Source of the DNA: Streptomyces sp. RPA4-2
Lineage (GTDB): Bacteria; Actinomycetota; Actinomycetes; Streptomycetales; Streptomycetaceae
NCBI RefSeq assembly: GCF_012273515.2
Contig: NZ_CP050975.2
Span: forward strand, 1,550,001 to 1,614,000
Reading direction: 5' to 3'
DNA length: 64,000 bases
The position numbers were made by a program, and so were the translations under genes. How positions within the stretch are numbered: position 1 is the stretch's first letter; every line of letters starts with the position of its first letter. This document shows, in pieces, positions 24,144 to 33,201 of this stretch. The notes under the pieces were generated by a model that had not been told where the DNA came from, did not search any database, and saw only the letters and a list, made by a program, of their open reading frames with translations.

Positions 24144-24523
24144 TCGGAGCCGTCCTCGGCTTCGAGGAGCAGGCACCGCAACGTGTCCTCGTCGCTCTCG
24201 GACAGGGGGGACACGAAGCGCCTCAGCGCCAGGTCACGACGGGGCTCACTCTCCAGCTCGCGACGCATGCGCCCGGCGACGAGCCCGGCCGCGTCCTGAG
24301 CCGGCTCGTGGGCGAAGCCACGGCCCGACGGGATCCGGCGCAACGTGCCCTTCTCGTGGAGCCGGGTCAGGATGGTGGCCATCGTCGGCCTCGCCGGCCC
24401 CCTGTCGAGCGCCGCGTCGACCTGCCGCGCTGTCATCGGCTCGCCGGCCTCCCACAGCGGGGCCGGCGCATCCGCGACGAGCCCGCCGTGCGGACGTCCC
24501 CCGTCCCGGCGCTTGTCCGACAT
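24140..24523 (-). CDS. BlaI/MecI/CopY-family repressor (second copy)
   Basis: A 127-aa repressor. The winged helix is recognisable from MTARQVDAALDRG and PTMATILTRLHEKGTLRRI, with the C-terminal helices FVSPLSESDEDTLRCLLLE. The first helix is atypical: VADAPAPLWEAGEP replaces the usual VMxxLW segment, so the N-terminal fold may be altered. The ATG at 24523 follows a GGAGAGGG site, and earlier in-frame ATGs exist at 24544 and 24586. No clear CTACA dyad was found upstream. Confidence 0.8.
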   Translation of the reverse strand: MSDKRRDGGRPHGGLVADAPAPLWEAGEPMTARQVDAALDRGPARPTMATILTRLHEKGTLRRIPSGRGFAHEPAQDAAGLVAGRMRRELESEPRRDLALRRFVSPLSESDEDTLRCLLLEAEDGSE

Positions 24524-24890
24524 CCCTCTCCCGTTCTCCGGCATCCTCGACCGGTGCGCCTCGCGCACCCGCCCCGCCGCGTCCACCTGAACCTGAGCCT
24601 GCGCGTTTCCAAGGATCGCCCAATCTACTGGTCGCGGTGTGAGACGCGTCCCGGCCGACGGCGTGGCCCACCCGGGTCCCGGGGCCTCGCGGGCGCCACC
24701 GCAACCCCCACCGCGGGGAGTTCACCGAACTGGTGCGTGCCCATGACGTGTGGCACGGAGTCGTTGCCGTGACGGCCACAACGGGTGGGGGCGTCGGCCG
24801 GTCGTACTCGGCGTACGGAAAAGCATCGGGCGGCCAGTGAGAACCGGGCCCCCGACGCCCACTCGACCGATGAAACGAACGGGGAACGAC
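24524..24890. other. Divergent spacer between the BlaI-like and SapA-like genes
   Basis: These 367 bp hold the promoters of both genes. I found no convincing palindrome, promoter pair or short gene in it. Confidence 0.35.
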
Positions 24891-25319
24891 ATGTCACGGA
24901 TGACGCGTGTGGTGCAGGGCGCGGTGGCGGCGGCCGTGAGCGCCGTCGCCCTCACGGCTCTGGCACCGGTGGCGTCGGCGGCACCCGCCGCCGCGACCGC
25001 CGCCTACAACGGGGCCTGTGGCACCGGCTACAGGACCGTCAACTCCACGCCGATCGGCGGCATCGGCACGGCCTACCTCACCTACAACTCCGCCACCGGC
25101 AAGAACTGCGCGGTGGCCATCCGGAACGTCGCGGGTGACCCGGTCGCCATGGAGTTGTACATCCGGCGCGGCGGCGGTGAGATCTACGCCGACCAGGACG
25201 GCGGCGCCTTCCGTTCCTACGTCGGCCCGGTCTACGTCGCCGCCGCCGGCTCCTGCGTGGACTGGTGGGGCGCGATGGACGGAACGTCGTTCCAGAAGTA
25301 CGGCACCAACTGCGGCTGA
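24891..25319 (+). CDS. Secreted SapA-like (spore-associated) protein
   Basis: A 142-aa exported protein. Residues 1-33 are a signal peptide (TRVVQGAVAAAVSAVALTAL, then ASAAPAAA). The mature part begins AYNGACGTGYR and contains four cysteines (CGTGY, KNCAV, GSCVDWWG, TNCG) that probably form two disulphides; the DxGAFRSYVGPVYV core is typical of the Streptomyces spore-associated protein family. The ATG at 24891 has a GGGGA site. The family is found on spores and outside aerial hyphae; the molecular role is unknown. Confidence 0.82.
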   Translation: MSRMTRVVQGAVAAAVSAVALTALAPVASAAPAAATAAYNGACGTGYRTVNSTPIGGIGTAYLTYNSATGKNCAVAIRNVAGDPVAMELYIRRGGGEIYADQDGGAFRSYVGPVYVAAAGSCVDWWGAMDGTSFQKYGTNCG

Positions 25320-25321
25320 CG

Positions 25322-25354
25322 CCGCGGCACCGACCCGCCTCGGTCCCGCCGCGG
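25322..25354 (+). terminator. Stem-loop after the SapA-like gene
   Basis: CCGCGGC (25322-25328) and GCCGCGG (25348-25354) form a perfect 7-bp stem, with an inner CCGA/TCGG pair extending it. It begins 3 nt after the stop codon. Confidence 0.6.
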
Positions 25355-25464
25355 ACGCGCACCCACCCGCGGCCGCGGCGGGTCGCGGGCCCGGTCGGGC
25401 CGGGCTTCGGCCAAGCCCGGTCCCCGCGCGGGGCGTCAGCCACCGCCTTCCCACGGGCGATCCC

Positions 25465-25506
25465 GCCACCGCCACCGCCACCGCCACCGCCACCGCCACC
25501 GCCACC
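25465..25506. repeat. Hexanucleotide microsatellite
   Basis: Seven perfect tandem copies of GCCACC in a noncoding spacer. Copy number is likely to vary between strains. Confidence 0.9.
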
Positions 25507-25563
25507 CTGCGTCCCTTTCGCGAGAGACGACCGTTTGCTACGTTTACGCTAATTCAAATGACA

Positions 25564-25581
25564 TATTGCACTAGTGCAATA
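25564..25581. promoter_or_regulatory. Perfect 18-bp palindromic operator upstream of the PaiB-like gene
   Basis: TATTGCACTAGTGCAATA is a perfect palindrome in an unusually AT-rich patch, 64 bp before the start codon. No repressor gene is adjacent, so the regulator acts from elsewhere or is the PaiB-like protein itself. Confidence 0.7.
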
Positions 25582-25644
25582 GCGGTGAAATATCGCTCCC
25601 CAGGGACAGGGCGGCCCACCCGCCCCGTCCGCGAAAGGCCGACC

Positions 25645-26337
25645 GTGTACGTTCCGCGACACTTCTCCCCCACTGACGAGGACGTCCGGCAGTTGCTGAA
25701 CCGCCATGGCGCCGCCGACCTGGTCACGGTGACCGAGGACGGCCTCCAGGCCACCCTGCTGCCCTTCGTCCACGACCCCGCGGCCGGTGAGCACGGCTCG
25801 CTCATCGGGCACATGGCCCGCAACAACGACCAGTGGAAGCTGCCCACGGTCGGCCAGGCCATGGTCATCGTGCGCGGCCCCGACGCCTACGTCACACCCA
25901 CCTGGTACCCCTCCAAGGCCGAGCACCACCGACAGGTTCCGACCTGGAACTACATCACCGCGCACGTCCACGGGAACCTGCTCGTCCACGACGACCCCGC
26001 GTGGGTCGAGGACCAGGTACGCCGGCTGACCGACAAACACGAAGCCGCCGCCGCCGTCCCCTGGTCCGTCGACGACGCTCCGGCCCCCTACATCCAAGGC
26101 CAACTGCGAGCGATCGTCGGCGTCGAACTCTCCATCACCCGTATCGAAGCCAAGTTCAAACTCAGCCAGAACCGCTCCGACACCGACATCAGCGGTGTCG
26201 TCCACGGGCTCCGGAGCCGTGGCCAAGGCCAGGACGGCGCCGTGGCCGACGCCGTCCACGCCCACCGCCCCCGCCGGCCGGGCGACACCGGCGAGGGCGG
26301 CCTCCCCGTCCAGGACGGCTCCGGCAGGAAGCCGTAG
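25645..26337 (+). CDS. PaiB-like FMN-binding protein (negative transcriptional regulator family)
   Basis: A 230-aa protein of the PaiB/split-barrel flavin family. The conserved start MYVPRHF, the HMARNNDQW motif, the PTWYPSKAEHHRQVPTWNY segment and the late KFKLSQNRSDTD are all present. Members bind FMN or haem-like ligands and were first linked to repression of sporulation and protease genes in Bacillus. The GTG at 25645 follows an AAAGG site. The C-terminal 35 residues are low-complexity. An 18-bp palindrome lies in its promoter region. Confidence 0.88.
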   Translation: MYVPRHFSPTDEDVRQLLNRHGAADLVTVTEDGLQATLLPFVHDPAAGEHGSLIGHMARNNDQWKLPTVGQAMVIVRGPDAYVTPTWYPSKAEHHRQVPTWNYITAHVHGNLLVHDDPAWVEDQVRRLTDKHEAAAAVPWSVDDAPAPYIQGQLRAIVGVELSITRIEAKFKLSQNRSDTDISGVVHGLRSRGQGQDGAVADAVHAHRPRRPGDTGEGGLPVQDGSGRKP

Positions 26338-26806
26338 GCCGACGCGCGCGGAGCCCATACGGTGGTGACGTCACCCAGGACGGGGGCCGTGCGGTGGCAG
26401 GGCGCACCCGGACCGGTGGGCCCCCAAGGCCCCGTGCTCCCCATGCCGTTGGGCGCCGCCTCCCCCCTCCCCCGGTCGACAGCTGCGCCCTCGTACCCGG
26501 ACGGGCCTCGTCCCCGCCGCGCGTTCCCGCGGACTCGTCCGATAACTTCCTTGCTGAGTAGGCGAGTTGAAGCCCGGCGCAGCCTCTCGGCTTCTTCGGT
26601 GAAGGGCTGACCGCACAGCCGGGGTGGCACCACCGCATCGGGTGAGGCGAGGGTGTCGTCTCCCTCTACTATGTCGGTGTCCGGTCCAGACGTGGAGTCG
26701 ACGGACTGGTACTCGCACCCCACTGGGCAACGGAGTTGGAGCCCGGCCGAGCCGACCTCACGGCGGATCCGGTGACTGTGGGTTCCACTTCAGGAGGACA
26801 GGTCCA
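26338..26806. other. 469-bp spacer without a supported gene
   Basis: No reading with a ribosome site and coherent protein sequence was found on either strand. It presumably carries the promoter of the kinase gene. An AGGAGGA ribosome site (26792-26798) ends it. Confidence 0.4.
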
Positions 26807-28597
26807 GTGCATTCGCTCGATGGCTCCGATCCGTCACACATAGGCCGCTACCGGCTGGTCGGCAGACTCGGTGAGGGCGGCATGGGGAGGGTGTATCTCG
26901 CGCGTTCGCCGGGTGGCCGTCCGGTCGCCGTCAAAGTGATCAACGACCACCTCCGCCACGACGAGCACGCCCTCAGCAGGTTTCGGCGCGAGGTGGAGAC
27001 CTTGGGCACGGTCCGCAGCGCGTACACGGCGTCACTCATCGACGCGGAGCTGGAGACACCCCCGTACTGGCTGGCCACCGAGTACGTGCCGGGGCCCACG
27101 CTCCACGCCGCGGTCATGACCCACGGACCCCTCCCCGCCGACCTGGCGCGGATCATGCTGGCCGCACTGGCCGAGGGTCTGGACGCCATCCACGTCCGCG
27201 GTGTGTGGCATCGGGACCTCAAGCCGCACAACGTCATCCTCTCCGCCACCGGCCCTCAGCTGATCGACTTCGGCATCGCCCGGAACAGCGGTCCGTCCGA
27301 CCTGACCCAGGTCGGCGGCGCGATGGGCAGTCCCGGGTACATCGCACCGGAGACGATCACGGGCAGCGAGACCGGTCCGGGAGCCGACGTCTTCGCCCTG
27401 GGCGCCACTCTGGCGTTCGCCGTCACCGGCCGACCGCCCTACGGGGACGGGCCGTTCGCCGCCGTGTCCTACCGTTCGGTGCACGGGGAGATCGACCTGC
27501 GGGGCGTGGACCCCGGCGTCGTCGAGCTCATCTCGGCCTGCGTGCACAGTGATCCGGCCCGGCGCCCCCACCTGCAGCGCATCGTGGAACTCTGCCAGGC
27601 CGAGACCGATCTGGTCCAGCATCCCGCCTACCAGCGGGCACTCGCCATGGGTCCCGCGCCGGAACGGGAACGTGCCGCGACCGTCGCCGGCCAGGGAAGC
27701 GGCACGGGGAGCGGTATGGGGGGCCCTACGGGGAGCGGCGGTATGTCAGTCGGCCTCTCGGACGCGACGGCGCCGCTCGCCCCGCCGATGACGACGGCCA
27801 CCGCGGTCGGCACCCGGGAAGCCGACGCCTTCACCCTCCTCGCGCCGGGAGCGGGCCCCGGCCCCCTCGCGCGCCCTCACGCGGCGGACACCTACGGCGC
27901 CTACCCGGACGACGCGTACCCGGTGACCGCTCCGACTGCGCGGCCGGACGGCGCAGGACGCCAGAACGGACGGCGCGGGCGGGCTGCCGCCATCGGCGCG
28001 GGCGCGCTGGTCGCCGTCGCCGCCGCCGCGCTGCTCCTGTTCCACGCCTTCGGCGACGAAGGCTCCGGGTCCGCGCGCGCCACACCGTCCGTCAGTGCCG
28101 ACCGTGCCGCCGACAGGTCGGCCGGCCCCTCGCAAAGCGGGGCGAAGGCATCCCCGTCCGCCGCGGGCGCGGGCACGGACGCGACCACCGGGGCGGGCAC
28201 GGACGCGACCTCCGGCTCGGACACGGGCACAGGCGCCGACGGTTCCGCGGACGGGAGCAACCTGCCCGACGCCCTGGTGCTGAAGCCCCCCTTCACGTTC
28301 GAGGTCGGGAAGTTCGTGAAGACCGTGCGCTCGCGGCTGATCATGCAGACGGACGGCAACCTGGTGCTCTACGACCAGTCCGGAAAGGCCCGTTGGGCGA
28401 GCCGGACCCAGGGCCCGGGGAACACCGCCGTGTTCCAGGCGGACGGCAACCTGGTCGTCTACGGCGCCCAGGCCAAGCCGTTGTGGGCCAGCAACACCCA
28501 AGGCGCCGATGGCGCGACGCTCAAGGTGCTGGAGGACGGGAACATGGTCATCGCGATCGACGACCGGATCGCCTGGCAGACCGGCACCGCCCACTGA
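26807..28597 (+). CDS. Transmembrane Ser/Thr protein kinase with extracellular bulb-type lectin domain
   Basis: A 596-aa PknB-type kinase. Residues 10-270 are the catalytic domain: glycine loop GRLGEGGMGRVY, Lys in AVKVIN, HRDLKPHN, DFG in LIDFGIA and GSPGYIAPE. A Gly/Ala/Thr-rich linker leads to one membrane helix at about 400-420 (AAAIGAGALVAVAAAALLLF). Outside the cell, a low-complexity Ser/Thr/Gly stretch precedes a B-lectin domain (about 485-596) with repeated QTDGNLVLYD and QADGNLVVYG motifs and final ASNTQ. The QxDxNLVxY repeats bind mannose-type sugars in relatives, so the kinase may sense a glycan. The GTG start has an AGGAGGA site. Confidence 0.92.
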   Translation: MHSLDGSDPSHIGRYRLVGRLGEGGMGRVYLARSPGGRPVAVKVINDHLRHDEHALSRFRREVETLGTVRSAYTASLIDAELETPPYWLATEYVPGPTLHAAVMTHGPLPADLARIMLAALAEGLDAIHVRGVWHRDLKPHNVILSATGPQLIDFGIARNSGPSDLTQVGGAMGSPGYIAPETITGSETGPGADVFALGATLAFAVTGRPPYGDGPFAAVSYRSVHGEIDLRGVDPGVVELISACVHSDPARRPHLQRIVELCQAETDLVQHPAYQRALAMGPAPERERAATVAGQGSGTGSGMGGPTGSGGMSVGLSDATAPLAPPMTTATAVGTREADAFTLLAPGAGPGPLARPHAADTYGAYPDDAYPVTAPTARPDGAGRQNGRRGRAAAIGAGALVAVAAAALLLFHAFGDEGSGSARATPSVSADRAADRSAGPSQSGAKASPSAAGAGTDATTGAGTDATSGSDTGTGADGSADGSNLPDALVLKPPFTFEVGKFVKTVRSRLIMQTDGNLVLYDQSGKARWASRTQGPGNTAVFQADGNLVVYGAQAKPLWASNTQGADGATLKVLEDGNMVIAIDDRIAWQTGTAH

Positions 28598-28935
28598 CGG
28601 GCGGCTTCGGCGCCGCGTCGACCCTGGGGGCTCGAACTCGGCGCCCGTCACCACCACCTCGCCGCGCGGATCCCGTTCCCGAGCGTAACTCGACCGACGC
28701 GGACGGTAGTCAGGTGCGTCGCCGAACCGGTCGCGGCGCCGGGTACGACGACTCGCCTCGCCGGACCTTGTCCAGTAAGCGACAATTGTGACGTCAGCCG
28801 GCCCGTCCGACGTCGACCGTGCCCCGCGGTTCCGCGAGGTCCGGGGACGCCGACGGTGAGACGTGAGTGAGGTGTTCCACGACGTACGCCTTCCCGGACG
28901 GTGACGGGATCCCGTACGACCGAGGAGGTTTCGTC
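28598..28935. other. 338-bp spacer
   Basis: Apart from a GAGGAGG ribosome site at its end (28922-28928), I see no gene. Short GC-rich complementary stretches after the kinase stop may act as a weak terminator. Confidence 0.3.
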
Positions 28936-29124
28936 ATGGACGTCACCGCGTTGGCGGCACTCCTGAAGGAGACCGCGGAGCACCACGGATTCTATGAGGC
29001 GACCGCTCCGGAGCACGACTGGTGGGACTGGTACGCCGCCTACATGACCGCCCGTGAGCACGGCCGGGCTCCCGACGAGGCGGCCGCCGACGCCGCGCTC
29101 CACATGGACGCGCTGCGGCGGTAG
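28936..29124 (+). CDS. Small conserved protein of unknown function
   Basis: A 62-aa soluble protein. ATG at 28936 follows a textbook GAGGAGG site with a 7-nt spacer. It contains the HDWWDWYAAYM motif and a helical end (DEAAADAALHMDALRR). Proteins with this HDWWDWYA segment are common in Streptomyces as short stand-alone proteins or as the tail of other small proteins. I cannot assign a function. Confidence 0.75.
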   Translation: MDVTALAALLKETAEHHGFYEATAPEHDWWDWYAAYMTAREHGRAPDEAAADAALHMDALRR

Positions 29125-29371
29125 ACCGGCCATGACGCGGCAGTTCCTCCCTCTTGTCCTGACCGGGACGGTGTCCCCCGGTCGAAGGCACGGTGGCACT
29201 TCCCCGACGCGGTGTTCCCGCCCGGTCCCCGGCCCCCGTCCGTGCCACCGTCCCGGTGCGGCCCGCCGTCGTCCACTTCGCCGACCCGGACGCCCAAGTC
29301 ACCAGGGCACACGCCCGTTCAGTCGCACGGGCGGGGCGGGCAGGAACCGAGGGAAGCGGAGGTGCTGTCGA

Positions 29372-29551
29372 ATGTCCAGCGGTGACGTGCTCGTGCTCAT
29401 CGATGAGAACGGCCGGATCGTCGAGTGGCGACGCCAGGCCGAGCAGCTGTTCGGCTGGTCCGCCGAGGAGGCCGTCGGTCGGGCGGTGACCGCGCTCGTG
29501 CGCGAGGCGACGGCTGACGGGGGAGGGCGGCGGGAAGGGTTCGCGGCTTAA
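29372..29551 (+). pseudogene. PAS-containing N-terminal piece of a frameshifted SpoIIE phosphatase gene
   Basis: The ATG at 29372 has a GGAGGT site and opens a PAS domain (VLVLIDENGRIVEWRRQAEQ, then LFGWSAEEAVGR). The frame stops at 29551. The reading that continues the protein lies one base out of phase, starting in the same place (LVKPVLRGTSV follows in the other frame at 29563 on). The two pieces together give the usual PAS-PAS-GAF-SpoIIE-ATPase order, so a one-base deletion, a two-base insertion or a sequencing error near 29540-29551 is the best explanation. Confidence 0.65.
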
Positions 29552-29574
29552 GCACTCCGGTACTGGTCAAGCCG

Positions 29575-31683
29575 GTGCTGCGGGGCACTTCCGTGATGTG
29601 GCAGGTCCTCGCGGCGCCGGACGTGGTGTCGGGGCAGGACGTGGCGATCCTGGAGGCCATGTTCGCCCACTCCCCGGCGCGACTGCACGTCCTCGACCAT
29701 CAGCTGCGGGTGGCCCGCGTGCCCGGCGCCACCCACGGTCCGCCCGGCACGCCGGTGGAAGACCTGACCGGCACGCACTTCGCCCAGGCCTACGACCTGG
29801 AAGACCCCGAAAAAGAGGCCGCGGTGGCGCAACAGGTCCTGGACGGCGGTGAGCCGGTGGTCAGCCGGCTCGTACGGGCCGTCGTCGACGCGCCGGGTGG
29901 GTTCGGACGACGTATCTACTCCGTCTCCTACGTCCGCCTCGAGAACTCCCACGGCGACGTGCTCGGCCTGGTGGCCTCCGCGCTCGACGTCACCGAGCGC
30001 GAGAACGCGCATCACCGGCTGGCGCTGCTGGAGGCCGTACGCACCCACGTCGGGCAGGGGCTGAACGTGGGCGCCGTGTGCGAGGAGCTGGTGGAGGCGG
30101 TCGTACCCGGGTTCGCGGGCATCACCGTGGTCGAGGTGATCGAGGACGTGGTCCACGGAGAGGAGCCTCCGCAGGCGCCCGTCCACGAGGACACCGTGCT
30201 GCGGCGGGCTGCCTTCCGCGGTCCGTTCTCGGCCTACCCGGTCGGAGACGTGCGCCCGCTGCCGAGGGACACCCCGTTCGCGCGTGTGCTGTCCGACCTG
30301 CGGCCACGCCTTCTCTCCATCGGGGAGGACACCGACTGGCTCACCGCCGACCCGCCCCGCGCCGAGGCCATCGAGCGATCCGGCGCCCACTCCCTGATCG
30401 TGGCCCCACTGGCGGTGCGCGGTCAGGCTCTGGGCGTGGTCAGCTTCTACCGCCACCGGCAGGAGGACCCCTTCACACAGGACGACGTCGCGGTGGCCTC
30501 GGCCGTGTGCGCGCACGCTTCGCTCTGCGTCGAGACCGCCCGTCGGTACATGCGTGAGTGGATCATCGCCGCCACGGTCCAACGCAGGCTTCTGCCCCAG
30601 CATTCGGGCACACCGAACACCCTGGAGATCGCCCGGTTGTTCCTTCCCGATCCGGACGGCGGCGGGGCCTGGTCCGACACGATCGCGCTGCCCGGCGCAC
30701 GGACCGCGCTGGTCGTCGGTGACGTGGCGAAGCAGGGCATCGGCGCAGCCGTCACGGTGGGAATCCTGCGCACGGCCGTCCACACCCTCGCCGCCCTGGA
30801 CCTGGAGCCCGACGATCTGCTGGCACGCCTGAGCGACACCGCCGGCCGTCTCGCCAAGGCCTGCGCCTCCCTGCCGCCCGGGGATCCCATGTGCCGCGAG
30901 TCGCTCACCGCCGGCTGCGCCGTCGCGGTCTACGACCCGGTCGAGCTCACCTGCACCCTCGCCCGAGCCGGTCTCCCGCAGCCCGTCGCCGTCCTCCCCG
31001 ACGGCACCTCCAGCGAACTGCCCGTCCCACCGGGCCCCCTTCTCGCCGAAACGAGCAGCGCCCCCTTCCCCTCGACCACCGTCGACCTCCCCGAAGGCAG
31101 CACCCTGGCGATCGGTACGGCCACCGCGGCGGGCAGGGTCCTGGCACCCTCCGGTCCCCTGCGCCCGCTCCTGGACTCCGTCGGCGCCAGGCCCCTGCCG
31201 GAACTCTGCGACGACCTCGCGGCCGCGCTCGCGGATGACCGGCCCACCGGTGACACACTGATACTGCTCGCTCGTACGCATGCGCTGCCCGCGGACCGGG
31301 TACGGACGGTCCCCCTGCCGGACGACACCGAGGCCGCGCCCATCGCCCGTCGGGCGGCGCGCCACCAGTTGGAGGTCTGGGGGGTGGACGAGGAGACGGC
31401 CTTCACCACCGAACTCATCGTCAGCGAACTGGTCGGCAACGCGATCCGTCACGGCGCGCCGCCCCTGCGCCTACGTCTGATCCTCGACCGGATGCTGACC
31501 TGCGAGGTCAGCGACGGCGCGAGCAGCGCCCCCCACGTCAAACACGCCCGCACGGTCGACGAGACGGGCCGGGGACTGTTCATCGTCGCCAGCCTCGCCG
31601 GCCAGTGGGGCGCCCGCCATCACCAGCACGGAAAGACCGTCTGGGCGGAGCAGCCCCTGCCGGACGCGGGGTCCTCCGGATGA
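29575..31683 (+). CDS. SpoIIE-family phosphatase: PAS-GAF-PP2C-HATPase (5' end lost by frameshift)
   Basis: A 702-aa reading. Residues 20-135 are a PAS domain, 140-325 a GAF domain, 330-560 a SpoIIE/PP2C phosphatase and 570-700 an RsbW-like ATPase domain (ELIVSELVGNAIRHG, DETGRGLFIVASLA). Such proteins balance anti-sigma and anti-anti-sigma factors. The phosphatase core is altered: where relatives have GGDWYD, this protein has GGAWSD, losing one metal-binding Asp, while VVGDVAKQG remains. The GTG at 29575 lacks a ribosome site, so independent translation is doubtful and the true gene begins at 29372. Confidence 0.75.
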   Translation: MLRGTSVMWQVLAAPDVVSGQDVAILEAMFAHSPARLHVLDHQLRVARVPGATHGPPGTPVEDLTGTHFAQAYDLEDPEKEAAVAQQVLDGGEPVVSRLVRAVVDAPGGFGRRIYSVSYVRLENSHGDVLGLVASALDVTERENAHHRLALLEAVRTHVGQGLNVGAVCEELVEAVVPGFAGITVVEVIEDVVHGEEPPQAPVHEDTVLRRAAFRGPFSAYPVGDVRPLPRDTPFARVLSDLRPRLLSIGEDTDWLTADPPRAEAIERSGAHSLIVAPLAVRGQALGVVSFYRHRQEDPFTQDDVAVASAVCAHASLCVETARRYMREWIIAATVQRRLLPQHSGTPNTLEIARLFLPDPDGGGAWSDTIALPGARTALVVGDVAKQGIGAAVTVGILRTAVHTLAALDLEPDDLLARLSDTAGRLAKACASLPPGDPMCRESLTAGCAVAVYDPVELTCTLARAGLPQPVAVLPDGTSSELPVPPGPLLAETSSAPFPSTTVDLPEGSTLAIGTATAAGRVLAPSGPLRPLLDSVGARPLPELCDDLAAALADDRPTGDTLILLARTHALPADRVRTVPLPDDTEAAPIARRAARHQLEVWGVDEETAFTTELIVSELVGNAIRHGAPPLRLRLILDRMLTCEVSDGASSAPHVKHARTVDETGRGLFIVASLAGQWGARHHQHGKTVWAEQPLPDAGSSG

Positions 31684-31808
31684 ACCGGATCGCCCCCAGC
31701 GAGTCGAAGTGCCCGCGCGACAGGGAAGCAGGGTGGCGCGGACCACGCCCTCACCGCCGGGCCGCGCAAGGCCAGGCCGGACGGTTCGTCGACGGAAGGT
31801 GAACGGAC

Positions 31809-33164
31809 GTGCGTCATTACGATCTCGTGGTTCTGGGAGCGGGCAGCGGCAACATGCTGCCCGACGAAGAACTCGCTCAACTCCGCACCGCCATCGTCGA
31901 ACCCGACCTCTTCGGCGGCACGTGCCTGAACCGAGGCTGCATTCCGAGCAAGATGTTCGTCGTCGCCGCCGACGCGGTCGAGGACGCGCGAGCGGCGGCG
32001 CGTCTCGGTGTCCACGCGACCGTCGAGCACGTCGACTGGAAGGCCATCCGCGACCGGGTGTTCCACCGCATCGATCCGCTGCACGCGAGCGCGCTGAACT
32101 ACCGCAGGGAGAACGGCATCGACGTGTACACCGAGGAGGGACGGTTCGTCGCGCCGAAGGTGTTGCAGGCGGGAGCCGAGCGGATCACCGCCGACACGTT
32201 CGTCGTCGCGGTCGGATCGCGGCCCGTGGTGCCGGACATCCCCGGTCTCGACACCGTCCGGTACCACACCTCGGACACCATCATGCGGATCGACGAGGTG
32301 CCCGCGTCCATGGTCGTCATCGGTGGCGGTTTCATCGCAGCCGAGTTCGGCCATGTCTTCGGCGCGTTCGGCTCCGACATCACGATCGTGCAGCGGGGGC
32401 CGCGCCTGCTGATGGCGGAGGACGAACAGGTGTCGGCACGCTTCACCGACCTGGCGTCGCGGCGCCATCGTGTGCTCCTCGACGCTGCCGTCACCTCCGT
32501 CGAAGGGCGTGAGGACGGCGTCACGGTCACCGTGTCCTGCCCGGACGGCGACCATGTCGTGCGCGCCGCGGCGCTGTTGGTGTGCGTCGGCCGCCGGCCC
32601 AACACCGACCGGCTGGACGCCGCCGCCGGCGGTCTGGACCTCGACCGGCACGGCCACATCGTGACCGACAGCGCCTACCGCACGTCGGTACCGGGGGTCT
32701 GGGCCCTCGGCGACACGGCGAATCACTTCCAGCTCAAGCACATGGCGAATGCCGAGGTCCGGCTCGTGCGGCACAACCTGCTCCACCCCGAGGACGTACG
32801 CGCACTGCCCCACAAGGTCGCCCCGCACGCGGTCTTCACCAGCCCGCAGATCGCCGGCATCGGGCTGACCGAGCAGGAGGCCCGCCGTCGCGGCATCGAC
32901 CACCTCGTGAGTGTCCGCGACTACGGGGACGCCGCGTACGGATGGGCGTTGGAGGACACCACCAGCTTCGTGAAGATCCTGGCCGATCCTGTCGAGCGGA
33001 CGATCCTCGGCGCGCACATCATCGGCCCCCAGGCCGCGACACTCATTCAGCAGTTGATCCAGGCCATGGAACTGGGTCTGACGGTGGACCGGATCGCCCG
33101 AGACCTGCTGTACATCCACCCGGCACTGACCGAAGTGGTCGAACAGGCCCTGCTGGCCCTGTAG
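31809..33164 (+). CDS. mtr: Mycothione reductase
   Basis: A 451-aa FAD disulphide oxidoreductase that reduces oxidised mycothiol with NADPH, the actinobacterial counterpart of glutathione reductase. The start has FAD-binding GAGSGN, the redox pair C39/C44 in GGTCLNRGCIPSKMF, the NADPH-binding VIGGGFIAAEFGHVF, the second FAD motif GVWALGDTAN and the C-terminal dimer-interface HPALTEVVEQALL with the catalytic His. The whole sequence follows Mycobacterium Mtr closely (for example YHTSDTIMRI and YGWALEDT). The GTG at 31809 has a GAAGGTG site. It stands alone as a transcription unit and is followed by a hairpin. Confidence 0.95.
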   Translation: MRHYDLVVLGAGSGNMLPDEELAQLRTAIVEPDLFGGTCLNRGCIPSKMFVVAADAVEDARAAARLGVHATVEHVDWKAIRDRVFHRIDPLHASALNYRRENGIDVYTEEGRFVAPKVLQAGAERITADTFVVAVGSRPVVPDIPGLDTVRYHTSDTIMRIDEVPASMVVIGGGFIAAEFGHVFGAFGSDITIVQRGPRLLMAEDEQVSARFTDLASRRHRVLLDAAVTSVEGREDGVTVTVSCPDGDHVVRAAALLVCVGRRPNTDRLDAAAGGLDLDRHGHIVTDSAYRTSVPGVWALGDTANHFQLKHMANAEVRLVRHNLLHPEDVRALPHKVAPHAVFTSPQIAGIGLTEQEARRRGIDHLVSVRDYGDAAYGWALEDTTSFVKILADPVERTILGAHIIGPQAATLIQQLIQAMELGLTVDRIARDLLYIHPALTEVVEQALLAL

Positions 33165-33201
33165 TCCCCGCCGGGGAGGGGGCGGGCGCGCGGTCCCCGT
33201 C

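Noticed and set aside
25465-25506. GCCACC array as a CRISPR-like repeat
   Set aside because: It is a simple hexamer without spacers.
26088-26723. A 211-codon minus-strand frame in the spacer before the kinase
   Set aside because: Its C-terminal half is antisense to the PaiB-like gene, it has no ribosome site, and composition is random.
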